A DNA stretch of 6,515 bases from an uncultured Thermoleophilia bacterium (GCA_903921965.1 CAIXSE010000090.1:1-6515); one strand, 5' to 3'; shown: positions 1-6,452, counted from the first letter of the stretch. The notes: generated by a model from the letters alone, not told the origin. Numbers and translations are program-made.

Positions 1-1
1 C

Positions 2-193
2 GACTGGGCCGGCCAGACCCCCGAGTCGAAGGCCCTGGCGAAGGACCTCAAGCGCCGCGGCTTCCGCTTCGTCGGCCCGACCACCGCGTACTCGCTGATG
101 CAGGCGGCCGGCATCGTCAACGACCACGCCGAAGGCTGCTGGGTGCACGGCGCCGTCGAGACCGAGCAGCTGGCGGCGGCGCGGTCCGCCTGA
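2..193 (+). CDS. tag: DNA-3-methyladenine glycosylase I, C-terminal part (cut by left edge)
   Basis: Base-excision repair enzyme that removes 3-methyladenine from alkylated DNA in the cytoplasm. Only the last 63 codons are in the window, read in frame from base 2 to the TGA at 191-193; the start and the catalytic N-terminal part lie off the left edge. Visible hallmarks are SKALAKDLKRRGF, then FVGPTTAYSLMQAAGIVNDH, which matches the conserved C-terminal block of Tag proteins. The H-x3-C pair in NDHAEGC (residues 42 and 46 of the fragment) corresponds to the last two zinc ligands of E. coli Tag (His175 and Cys179). A short tail of 17 residues follows. The gene converges on the antiporter gene on the other strand, with 27 bp between the stop codons, and appears unrelated in function to that operon. 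Family assignment is firm; intactness of the rest of the gene cannot be judged. Confidence 0.92.
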   Translation, partial: DWAGQTPESKALAKDLKRRGFRFVGPTTAYSLMQAAGIVNDHAEGCWVHGAVETEQLAAARSA

Positions 194-213
194 CCGCCGC
201 CGCGGCGGCGGTC
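192..213. terminator. Perfect 22-bp palindrome between convergent genes, likely bidirectional terminator
   Basis: The half-site GACCGCCGCCG is followed directly by its exact reverse complement CGGCGGCGGTC. In RNA this would fold as a 9-bp stem closing a CGCG loop. It starts inside the tag stop codon and ends 7 bp before the stop codon of the antiporter gene on the opposite strand, so it sits exactly where two converging transcripts must end. There is no T-run on either side, so it is not a canonical intrinsic terminator; U-tract-poor hairpins are reported at actinobacterial gene ends. The palindrome is seen directly; the terminator role is inferred from position. Confidence 0.6.
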
Positions 214-220
214 CCTCGCG

Positions 221-1723
221 CTACACGACCGCGTCCGGCGCATGCTCGCCGGCAGGCTCCGAAGGCCGCTCCGGGCCGTTCGCCGGCCTGCCGGGCTCCC
301 CGCCGGTGAGGTAGCTCTCGGCGTCCGGCGCCACCCAGCCCGGCTTCCGGCGCAGCCAGAAGACGAGCGGCGCGCCCAGGCTGAGGCCCGCCGTCGCCGC
401 GACCAGCACGGACACGTAGACGGCCGGGCTCATGCCGCCCACCACGCTCGGCGGCAGGACGCCGACGGCGAGCGAGAAGACGAGCGCCGCCAGGGCGGTG
501 CCGCAGACGACCCACATGCCGGCCTTGCCGCCGGGGACACGGTACGGCCGCGGCGCGTCGGGCTGCGAGTAGCGCAGCTTGAGCGCCGCCGCGAACAGGA
601 ACAGGTACATCACGATGATCAGCTCGGTCGTGATGGCCGTCAGGATCCAGTAGGCCGCGTTGACCGACGGCACCAGCACGAACAGCAGGGCCAGCGCCGT
701 CGCCAGGCCGGCCTGGACGAAGAGCACGCCGACCGGCGAGCCGTGGCGGTTGCGCCGCCGCCAGAGGGGCGGCATGTCGCCCTGGGCGGCGGCCACACCG
801 AGCGCCCTGCCGGGCCCGAGGAACCACGTGCTGAACACCGCCACGAGACCGGCCGACATCAGCACGGCGAACGGCGCCGTCAGCCACCCGGCCCCCACCT
901 CGTCCAGCATCGCCTGGATCGCCTGCATCACGCCGGACGCCAGGCCGAGCTGCCGGGCCGGGACGACCCACAGCACGGCGAGCGTCCCGAGCACCGTCAG
1001 CACGAACACGATCACCATCGCGAGGAGGATGGCGCGCGGGAAGTCGCGCGCCGGGTCCTTCGTCTCGAGGGCGTGGAACCCGGCCATCTCCATACCGCAG
1101 AACACGAGGATCACCGTGGCGGCGAACGGCAGCGTGGACGCGTCGAAGTCCGGGAGCAGGGCCGAGGGCGTGAAGGGGACGGCTGACGGATCCCCCTTGG
1201 CGATCGACACCAGCAGCAGCACGATCATCAGGGCCGCGGGCACGATGACCCCGATCACGCCGCCCCAGGCGCTCAGCGGCGCGCTGTACTTCTCCCCGAG
1301 CAGGTTGACGGCGGTGACCGCCCACAGCACGACGAGGCAGACGACCAGCACGTAGCGCGGGTCGGCGCCGAGCGCCGGGGAGAGAGCGTAGGCGAACGTC
1401 GCGGCGATGAACGTGAGGCCGACGGGGAACCAGACGACGTCCTCGATCCACTCGCACCAGATGGCGATGAAGCCGCCTTTCTCGCCGAACGCCTGACGGA
1501 CCCAGGCGTAGATGCCGCCGCCCTGGGGCCAGGCCGTGGCCAGCTCGCCGGCGACGAGCGACAGCGGCAGGAAGAAGGCGACGAGGCCGAAGAGGTACCA
1601 GAAGATCATCGACCAGCCCTCTTCGGCCATCACCGGGAAGTTGCGGATGCCGAGGACGGCGGTGACCTCGATCATCGCCAGGGCGAAGACGCCCAGCGTG
1701 GCGCCGCCGGCCGCCTTCCTCAC
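221..1723 (-). CDS. GadC-type APC amino acid antiporter (second copy)
   Basis: Predicted 500-residue inner-membrane amino acid/amine exchanger of the APC superfamily, glutamate:GABA antiporter type. About twelve hydrophobic segments are visible. GadC-like marks are RNFPVMAEEG after the first half of TM1 (residues 27-36), GMEMAGFH in TM6 (210-217) with the following DPARDFPRA, STWFLGPGRALGVAA around TM8 (298-312), VPGGK (396-400) and LPPSV after TM11. It is clearly paralogous to the antiporter at 2169-3725, about 80% identical by eye over the first third, but lacks that protein's Ala/Gly/Pro-rich N-terminal extension and has a different Pro/Glu-rich tail. The start is GTG at 1723-1721, overlapping the TGA of the lipoprotein gene as GTGA. 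No good Shine-Dalgarno is visible, so translational coupling is likely. A later ATG start would cut into TM1. Substrate is not determined; glutamate/GABA or a basic amino acid and its amine are both possible. Confidence 0.93.
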   Translation of the reverse strand: MRKAAGGATLGVFALAMIEVTAVLGIRNFPVMAEEGWSMIFWYLFGLVAFFLPLSLVAGELATAWPQGGGIYAWVRQAFGEKGGFIAIWCEWIEDVVWFPVGLTFIAATFAYALSPALGADPRYVLVVCLVVLWAVTAVNLLGEKYSAPLSAWGGVIGVIVPAALMIVLLLVSIAKGDPSAVPFTPSALLPDFDASTLPFAATVILVFCGMEMAGFHALETKDPARDFPRAILLAMVIVFVLTVLGTLAVLWVVPARQLGLASGVMQAIQAMLDEVGAGWLTAPFAVLMSAGLVAVFSTWFLGPGRALGVAAAQGDMPPLWRRRNRHGSPVGVLFVQAGLATALALLFVLVPSVNAAYWILTAITTELIIVMYLFLFAAALKLRYSQPDAPRPYRVPGGKAGMWVVCGTALAALVFSLAVGVLPPSVVGGMSPAVYVSVLVAATAGLSLGAPLVFWLRRKPGWVAPDAESYLTGGEPGRPANGPERPSEPAGEHAPDAVV

Positions 1724-2172
1724 TTCATGCCTGCCGCACGCAGCGCCTCGTCGAGTTGCCGGACGGTCGCCTTGTCGGTGATCCGGCCGACCACGACCAC
1801 GGCGTTCGCGAACGTGTACACGCCCTCCCGCCGCGCGCCGGCACGCCGCGAGTTGTCGAGGTCCCGGGCGGCCGCGTCACGCGCGTCCCGGGAGTCGAAG
1901 GTCAGCACGGACAGCACCGCCGCGGGCTCGTCCGACCCCTGCCGCGAGACCAGGTACCAGTGCGCCTGCTCGCCGCCGGGGTAGTAGTTCTCGGCGGTGC
2001 CCTGGTCCAGCACGGTGGCGCCCGCCTGCGCGACGACGGCGGGCAGGTCCACCGTCGGCCCCGTGACGTACTCGGCGCGGCCGCAGCCCGCCAGGGCCAC
2101 GGCGGCCGCGAGCAGCGCGCACGCGAGGGCGGCCGCGAGCACGGTCCGCCGGCGGACGGGCTGGCGCCTCAT
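1720..2172 (-). CDS. Small putative lipoprotein of unknown function, between two antiporters
   Basis: This 150-residue protein is not recognised. Its N terminus is a textbook export signal: an Arg-rich n-region (MRRQPVRRRT), an Ala/Leu hydrophobic stretch (residues 11-28) and a lipobox LAGC with the lipidated Cys at position 30. RRTVL also fits the loose Tat pattern RRxφφ. The mature part is about 120 residues, with an aromatic patch NYYPGGEQAHWYLV (62-75), alternating strand-like and helix-like stretches (AAVLSVLTF, DARDAAARDL, YTFANAVVVVG) and a C-terminal helix ending AAGMK. This suggests a small alpha/beta domain, though the fold is a guess. Its only other Cys, C18, is in the signal. ATG at 2172-2170 overlaps the upstream antiporter stop as ATGA, and its own TGA overlaps the next start as GTGA. 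A modest ribosome site (GAAGGGGG, 2179-2186) lies 6 bp upstream. The same frame stays open far upstream, but that part is shadow. The tight linkage suggests an accessory or sensor for the exchangers at the outer membrane face. Confidence 0.87.
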   Translation of the reverse strand: MRRQPVRRRTVLAAALACALLAAAVALAGCGRAEYVTGPTVDLPAVVAQAGATVLDQGTAENYYPGGEQAHWYLVSRQGSDEPAAVLSVLTFDSRDARDAAARDLDNSRRAGARREGVYTFANAVVVVGRITDKATVRQLDEALRAAGMK

Positions 2173-3725
2173 GACGCACCCCCTTCGGCGGCGGCGACGT
2201 CCTGCCCCGGAGCGGCTGCCGCCGCCGGGGCCTCCGCCGCGTCCTCGTCCCCGCTCAGGTACGCGGCCGCGTTGGGCGCCACCCAGCCGGGCTTGCGCAG
2301 CACCCAGAACAGCAGCGGGCCGCCGATGCTGAGCACGAAGGTGGCGGCCAGCAGGATGCCGATGTACGCCGCCGGGCTGAAGCCCTTGATCACGCTCGGC
2401 GGGAACAGCCCGACGACGAACGAGAAGACCAGCGCGGCAAGCGCCACGCCGGCCACGATCCACACCCCGGCCTTGCCGCCGGGGACCTTGTACGGTCGCG
2501 GCGTGTCCGGCTGCGAGTAGCGCAGCTTGATGACCGAGGCGAAGAGGAACAGGTACATGATGATGATCACCTCGGTCGTGATGGCCGAGAGGATCCAGTA
2601 GGCGGAGTTCACCGACGGCAGCAGGAAGGCCAGCGAGAAGGCGGAGCCGATCACGCCCTGGATGATCAGCACCGCGACCGGCGAGCCGTGCCTGTTGTGG
2701 CTGCGCCAGACCTTGGGCATGTCGCCCTGGGCGGCGGCCACGCCGAGGCCCTTGGCCGGGCCGATGAGCCAGGTGCTGAACTGTGCCACCCCGCCGATGG
2801 CGATGAGCAGGGCCATCGGGATGGTCAGCCAGCCGGCGCCGATCTTGTCGAGCATCGCCTGGATGGCCTGCATCACGCCGGAGGCGAGCCCGAGCTCCTT
2901 GGCCGGCACGACCCACATGATGGCGAGCGTGCCGAGCACGGTGAGCGCGAAGATGCCGACCATCGAGATCACGATGGCCTTGGGGAAGTCGTGGGCCGGG
3001 TCGCGGGTGTCGAGGGCGTGGAACCCGGCCATCTCCATGCCGGCGAAGATGAGCACCACGGTCGCGACGAACGGCAGCGTGGCCATGTCGAAGGTCGGGA
3101 GCAGGGCCGAGGCCGAGAACGGCACCGTCGGGCTGTCGCCGCGGAACATCGAGACGAACAGCAGGACGATGATCACACCCGTCGGCACGATGGCGCCGAA
3201 GATGCCGCCCCACGTGCTGATGGGGCTGCTGAAACGCTCGCCGTAGAAGTTGACGAGGGTGACGGCCCAGAACACGCCCAGCATCGTCACGACCAGGTAG
3301 ATGCTGTTGTTGCCGAGGGCCGGCGAGATCACGTAGGCGAACGTGGCCGCGATGAACGACAGGACGGTGGGGAACCAGACGACGTTCTCGGACCACTCGC
3401 ACCAGATGCTGATGAAGCCGTTGCGCTCGCCGAACGCCTGGCGCACCCAGGCGTAGACGCCGCCGCCCTGCGGCCACGCCGTGGCCAGCTCGCCGGCGAC
3501 GAGCGAGAGCGGCAGGAAGAACGTCACGAGGCCGAAGATGTACCAGAAGATCAGCGACCAGCCCTCTTCGGCCATGGACGGGAAGTTGCGGATGCTGAGG
3601 ACGGCGGTGACCTCGATCATCGCCAGGGCGAAGACGCCGAGGGCGGCCTTCTTGGCGGCGCCGGAGGCTGGTGCCGGGCCGGCGCCCGCGGCGCCGCCGG
3701 CCCCGCCGCTGCTGCTCGCGGCCAC
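2169..3725 (-). CDS. GadC-type APC amino acid antiporter (first copy)
   Basis: Predicted 518-residue, 12-TM inner-membrane exchanger of the APC superfamily, closest in motifs to the glutamate:GABA antiporter GadC. Hydrophobic segments lie near residues 27-46, 56-79, 99-133, 143-160, 172-193, 217-232, 250-274, 300-320, 349-371, 377-399, 419-440 and 452-475. Shared marks are RNFPSMAEEG (46-55; GadC has YEYPTFATSG), GMEMAGFH (229-236) plus DPAHDFPKA, ASGVMQ (281-286), STWLIGPAKG (317-326), VPGGK (414-418) and FPPSVIKG (441-448). An Ala/Gly/Ser/Pro-rich extension of about 25 residues precedes TM1, and the acidic Ala-rich tail does not resemble the GadC C-plug. GTG at 3725-3723 is supported by a perfect AAGGAGG eight bases upstream. 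The gene starts 3 bp after the decarboxylase stop, so the pair probably supplies substrate and removes the amine product. Exchange of a basic amino acid and its amine is inferred from the neighbour; the family itself points to glutamate/GABA. Confidence 0.95.
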   Translation of the reverse strand: MAASSSGGAGGAAGAGPAPASGAAKKAALGVFALAMIEVTAVLSIRNFPSMAEEGWSLIFWYIFGLVTFFLPLSLVAGELATAWPQGGGVYAWVRQAFGERNGFISIWCEWSENVVWFPTVLSFIAATFAYVISPALGNNSIYLVVTMLGVFWAVTLVNFYGERFSSPISTWGGIFGAIVPTGVIIVLLFVSMFRGDSPTVPFSASALLPTFDMATLPFVATVVLIFAGMEMAGFHALDTRDPAHDFPKAIVISMVGIFALTVLGTLAIMWVVPAKELGLASGVMQAIQAMLDKIGAGWLTIPMALLIAIGGVAQFSTWLIGPAKGLGVAAAQGDMPKVWRSHNRHGSPVAVLIIQGVIGSAFSLAFLLPSVNSAYWILSAITTEVIIIMYLFLFASVIKLRYSQPDTPRPYKVPGGKAGVWIVAGVALAALVFSFVVGLFPPSVIKGFSPAAYIGILLAATFVLSIGGPLLFWVLRKPGWVAPNAAAYLSGDEDAAEAPAAAAAPGQDVAAAEGGAS

Positions 3726-3728
3726 GGC

Positions 3729-5999
3729 TCAGCCCTCCTTCACGAGCGTGAGCACGTAGTCGCCGTCCTCGTGCTCGACGCCGTGCAGGTCGTGCTCGAA
3801 GCCGGGGAAGCGGCGGTCGAACTCCTGCAGCGCCTTCAGGTAGGCCACGTGTGGCCCGTCGGCGGCGCCCAGGCTCTCGCCGGGCATGAGCAGCGGGATG
3901 CCCGGCGGGTACGGCACGACGCCGAGGGCCGTGACCCGCTCGGCGGCGTCGTCGAGCTTCACCGGCTCCACCGTCCCGCGCACCACGTGCGCGAAGGCGT
4001 CGGAGTTCTGCATCACAGGCCGCGGCAGCGTGCCGAACGCGGCCTGCAGCGCGTCCATCTGGCCGGTCTCGCGCATGGTCTCGTGCATCGCCCGCGCGAG
4101 GTCGGCCAGGCCCATGGCGCCGTACTGCTGCGGCGCCGCCGCGACCAGCGCCGGCAGCGCCTGCGCCAGCGGCGTGTTGGCGTCGTGGTCGCGCTTGAAG
4201 TCGTAGAGCGTCGTCAGCAGCGAGCCCCACTTGCCCTTGGTCGTGCCCATCGAGAAGAGGAAGAGGACGCTGAAGTCCTGCGTCTTCTCCACCACGATGG
4301 CGGCGTGCTGGTCGAGGTACGACGTGACCAGGCAGGCGGGAATGCCCCAGCTCTCCAGCGTCCCGTCGTCGCCCATGCCCGGGGTGAGCACCGTCACCTT
4401 GATGGGGTCGAGCATGGCGTAGCCGTCGGGCAGGCCGCTGAAGCCGTGCCACGTCTCGCCCTCGCGGAGCAGCCAGGGCGCCGGATTCCCGACGAGCAGC
4501 TCGTCCGGCGCGTCCTCGAACGGCAGCGTCTGCAGGGTGCGCGGGTCGGCGACCTGCGCCGGCTGCCAGCAGCGGAAGAACCAGTCGGCGCCGAGGTCGC
4601 GGCCGACGCGTGCTACCGCCTTGCGGAAGGCCACGGCCTCCTCGATCGACTCCGTCGTGAGCACGCGGCCGCCCTGCCCCTCCATCATCTTCGCGGCCAC
4701 GTCGTTGCTGGCGATGATCGCGTACAGGGGCGAGGTCGACGCGTGCATCATGAACGCCTCGTTGAGGCGCGGCATCGTGATGGGGTCCCGCCCGTTGCGC
4801 ACGTGGATGTACGAGGCCTGGCTGAGCGCCGCCAGCAGCTTGTGCGTGGACTGGGTCGCGAACGTCGTGGGCCCGTCCTCGCGGGCGCCGCGGTGCATGG
4901 CGTGCCGCTCGTCGTAGATGGGGTTGAAGGCCGCGTAGCCGTACCACGCCTCGTCGAAGTGGATGCGGTCGACGTGCGTGCCGAGCGTCTGCTCGACCGT
5001 CGGCACGTGGTACAGCAGCCCGTCGTAGGTCGAGTTGGTGACCATGGCGAGGACGGGCTTGGCCCCGGAGGGCGCCAGCGGCGAGGCGGCGATCTTGGCG
5101 GCGACCGCCTCCTCCGTCATCTCTTGCGGCGGGATCGGCCCGATGATGCCGTAGCGGTTGCGGGTCGGCAGCATGTAGACGGGGACGGCGTGCGTCATCG
5201 TGTCGGCCTGCTCCGACGACTTGTGCGCGTTGCGGTCGTCCACGACGACGTCGCCGGCGCAGACGCAGGCCTGGTGCACGACACGGTTGGACGTGGAGGT
5301 GCCGTTGGTGACGAAGAGCGTCATATCGGCGTTGAAGATGCGCGCCGCGTCGCGCTCGGCCTGTCCGATGGGACCGGAGTGGTCGAGCAGCGAGCCGAGC
5401 TCGCCGACCGAGATGCTGAGGTCCGAGCGGAACGTCTGCTCGCCGAAGAAGTCGAAGAAGGCGCGGCCGGCCGGGGACTTCCTGAAGGCCGCGCCGCCCT
5501 CGTGCCCCGGCGTGTGCCAGCTGTACTCGTGCGTCTCGGCGAAGGCCATCAGCGCGGCGAACATGGCCGGCAGCGACGCCGCCCGGTACTTCGCCGCCGC
5601 GTCCCGCAGCCGGCCCGCGATCCACGCCGGCGTGTCGTCCAGCAGGTACACGTACTCGTCCACCTCGGCGACGACCGCCGTCGGCACGTCGCCGAGCGCC
5701 GTGCGGTCGGCCATCAGCCAGATGGGCAGGGCGTCGTTGCGAGCCCGGACCGCGGCGATGAAGCCGGCCGTGGAGCCGGGCTCGCCGCCCAGGTCCCAGT
5801 CGACCACGACGAGGTCGATGCCCGGATCGCTGCGCACGGCCGCCCCGGCGTCTTCGCCGGAGGCGGCCGCGATCACCTCCACGTCGAGGTCGTAGAGCTC
5901 GTCGACGACCGCCGCTGCCGCCCGGCCCTCGGTCGACCCGTCCTCCAGGGCGTCGTGCACCAGCAGCACCCTGAGCTGCGCGGGCCGCAGGTCGTCCAT
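3729..5999 (-). CDS. adiA: AdiA-type Orn/Lys/Arg decarboxylase (probable arginine decarboxylase)
   Basis: PLP-dependent fold-type I decarboxylase that removes CO2 from a basic amino acid in the cytoplasm, consuming a proton; arginine to agmatine is favoured. The 756 residues are full length for the AdiA group. An N-terminal receiver-like wing domain spans about 8-130, followed by the PLP core: YSWHTPGHEGG (159-169), LDHSGP (205-210), NGTSTSN for phosphate binding (232-238), DRNAHKS with the ring-stacking His259, HFDEAW with Asp349 facing the pyridine nitrogen, and STHK with the Schiff-base Lys387 (Lys386 in AdiA). The C-terminal domain carries VVPYPPGIP (694-702) and HFPGFEH-like FPGFEH (731-736). 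AdiA-like rather than LdcI-like stretches include SPLYAIIASNDVA, GMGDDG, FLFSMGTTKGKWG and DANTPLAQ. Lysine remains possible, since VEKT resembles LdcI. ATG at 5999-5997 has a strong AGGAGG site. First gene of the operon; no key residue is missing. Confidence 0.96.
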   Translation of the reverse strand: MDDLRPAQLRVLLVHDALEDGSTEGRAAAAVVDELYDLDVEVIAAASGEDAGAAVRSDPGIDLVVVDWDLGGEPGSTAGFIAAVRARNDALPIWLMADRTALGDVPTAVVAEVDEYVYLLDDTPAWIAGRLRDAAAKYRAASLPAMFAALMAFAETHEYSWHTPGHEGGAAFRKSPAGRAFFDFFGEQTFRSDLSISVGELGSLLDHSGPIGQAERDAARIFNADMTLFVTNGTSTSNRVVHQACVCAGDVVVDDRNAHKSSEQADTMTHAVPVYMLPTRNRYGIIGPIPPQEMTEEAVAAKIAASPLAPSGAKPVLAMVTNSTYDGLLYHVPTVEQTLGTHVDRIHFDEAWYGYAAFNPIYDERHAMHRGAREDGPTTFATQSTHKLLAALSQASYIHVRNGRDPITMPRLNEAFMMHASTSPLYAIIASNDVAAKMMEGQGGRVLTTESIEEAVAFRKAVARVGRDLGADWFFRCWQPAQVADPRTLQTLPFEDAPDELLVGNPAPWLLREGETWHGFSGLPDGYAMLDPIKVTVLTPGMGDDGTLESWGIPACLVTSYLDQHAAIVVEKTQDFSVLFLFSMGTTKGKWGSLLTTLYDFKRDHDANTPLAQALPALVAAAPQQYGAMGLADLARAMHETMRETGQMDALQAAFGTLPRPVMQNSDAFAHVVRGTVEPVKLDDAAERVTALGVVPYPPGIPLLMPGESLGAADGPHVAYLKALQEFDRRFPGFEHDLHGVEHEDGDYVLTLVKEG
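3734..3740 (-). promoter_or_regulatory. Ribosome binding site of the first antiporter
   Basis: On the minus strand AAGGAGG lies eight bases before the GTG start at 3725. It falls inside the last codons of the decarboxylase gene. It settles the GTG as the start and explains why an Ala/Gly-rich extension, with no homologous counterpart in the sister antiporter, is included in the protein. Confidence 0.8.
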
Positions 6000-6006
6000 A
6001 TCGTCC

Positions 6007-6012
6007 CCTCCT
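6007..6012 (-). promoter_or_regulatory. Ribosome binding site of the decarboxylase
   Basis: On the minus strand GGAGGAGGGG precedes the ATG, with AGGAGG ending seven bases before it. It supports the ATG at 5999-5997 and a protein of 756 residues beginning MDDLRPAQLRVLLVHD, where the first beta strand of the wing domain starts at about residue 8. Confidence 0.82.
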
Positions 6013-6222
6013 CCGTGAGGTGCCGCCGCGCCTGCCGGCGGGCGGAGGCGCCGAGCCGCAGACGGGCCCGGCGTGCGTTTCGTCTCCGCCTACCATCGGC
6101 ACCCCGCAGCCCAGACTGAACACGGTCGTCCTACCGCCTTCGGAGGGTCGCGGCGCAGGCCTCTGCCCGGACGGTGTGGTGCCTGCCTCGGCCCGGAGGA
6201 TCGCTGCGAAGGCCACCGCGGC

Positions 6223-6240
6223 GTCGCACCCCGCCCCCCG
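6223..6240. repeat. 18-bp direct repeat, copy 1
   Basis: GTCGCACCCCGCCCCCCG occurs exactly here and again 60 bp further right. The match ends abruptly on both sides (C/T before, G/C after). It flanks a C-rich core and contributes two of the G-tracts seen on the minus strand. Role unknown; it may be a protein site or simply a trace of slippage in C-rich DNA. Confidence 0.85.
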
Positions 6241-6299
6241 GCGGCGCCGCGCCCCGCCCCGCTCCGCCCCGCCCCCGCCGGTGTCGCACCCCGCCCCCC
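6229..6299 (-). promoter_or_regulatory. Cluster of eight G-tracts, potential G-quadruplex region
   Basis: On the minus strand, which is the sense strand of the operon, eight runs of four or more G occur in 71 bp. They lie at 6229-6232, 6234-6239, 6252-6255, 6257-6260, 6267-6270, 6272-6276, 6289-6292 and 6294-6299. The central four are separated by loops of 1, 6 and 1 bases, which satisfies the usual four-tract rule for an intramolecular G-quadruplex. It sits about 230-300 bp upstream of the decarboxylase ATG. Tracts are seen directly; folding and any effect on transcription or translation are inference. Confidence 0.5.
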
Positions 6300-6300
6300 G
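6283..6300. repeat. 18-bp direct repeat, copy 2
   Basis: Exact second copy of the repeat that begins at 6223, at an offset of exactly 60 bp. The spacer between the two copies is made largely of CCCCG units. Confidence 0.85.
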
Positions 6301-6335
6301 CAGGCGTCCACTCGCCGGACCGACGGTCGCGATCG

Positions 6336-6381
6336 CGATTTCAGTCGCTTGTCCCGTTGGGGGTACGTCCAGCTGAAATCG
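6336..6381. promoter_or_regulatory. Operator-like inverted repeat in an AT-richer island
   Basis: CGATTTCAG at 6336-6344 is matched by its exact reverse complement CTGAAATCG at 6373-6381, 28 bp apart, centred near 6358. The right arm runs into a short direct repeat, AATCGAC at 6377-6383 and again at 6385-6391. The segment is noticeably richer in A/T than the DNA around it, which in such genomes often marks promoters and operators. It lies about 340-380 bp before the decarboxylase start. The repeat is certain; regulator binding is inferred. Confidence 0.45.
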
Positions 6382-6394
6382 ACGAATCGACCAT

Positions 6395-6426
6395 GCAGGC
6401 CGGGGGGCCGCCCCGGCGGGGCCTGC
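6395..6426. repeat. GC-rich inverted repeat near the right edge
   Basis: GCAGGCC at 6395-6401 pairs with GGCCTGC at 6420-6426, and CCGGGG at 6400-6405 pairs with CCCCGG at 6411-6416; the two stems overlap by two bases and partly compete. It could be the end hairpin of a gene beyond the right edge, but no T-run follows on either strand and the neighbouring gene is not visible. Confidence 0.4.
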
Positions 6427-6452
6427 GGCGAGCATGGCGATGGGCTGGGCAC

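Noticed and set aside
5609..5976. Receiver-like N-terminal domain of the decarboxylase as a sign of a two-component response regulator
   Set aside because: The CheY-like wing domain is standard in Orn/Lys/Arg decarboxylases, where it serves in oligomer assembly; nothing indicates phosphorylation.
2688..6119. Long plus-strand open frame antisense to the decarboxylase and first antiporter
   Set aside because: The peptide is an Arg/His/Glu/Val-rich antisense shadow with no recognisable domain; the opposite strand carries catalytic motifs in order.
6121..6145. GGACGACC on the minus strand, reminiscent of an ACGR-loop guanidine-II (mini-ykkC) hairpin
   Set aside because: Only two flanking G-C pairs support an ACGA loop before mismatches; the better stem is CGGT/ACCG with a different loop, and a second proper ACGR hairpin is missing.
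6130..6180. CCGAAGG on the minus strand, resembling part of a glycine riboswitch
   Set aside because: The rest of the glycine aptamer core, including the CTCTCAGG-like segment, is absent.
6339..6380. TTGTCC on the plus strand as a -35 box
   Set aside because: No -10-like hexamer occurs at a suitable distance and no supported plus-strand gene follows.
6020..6452. Open frames of about 120 codons on each strand in the upstream region
   Set aside because: Low-complexity Pro/Arg/Ala peptides, no ribosome site at their starts and no domain likeness.
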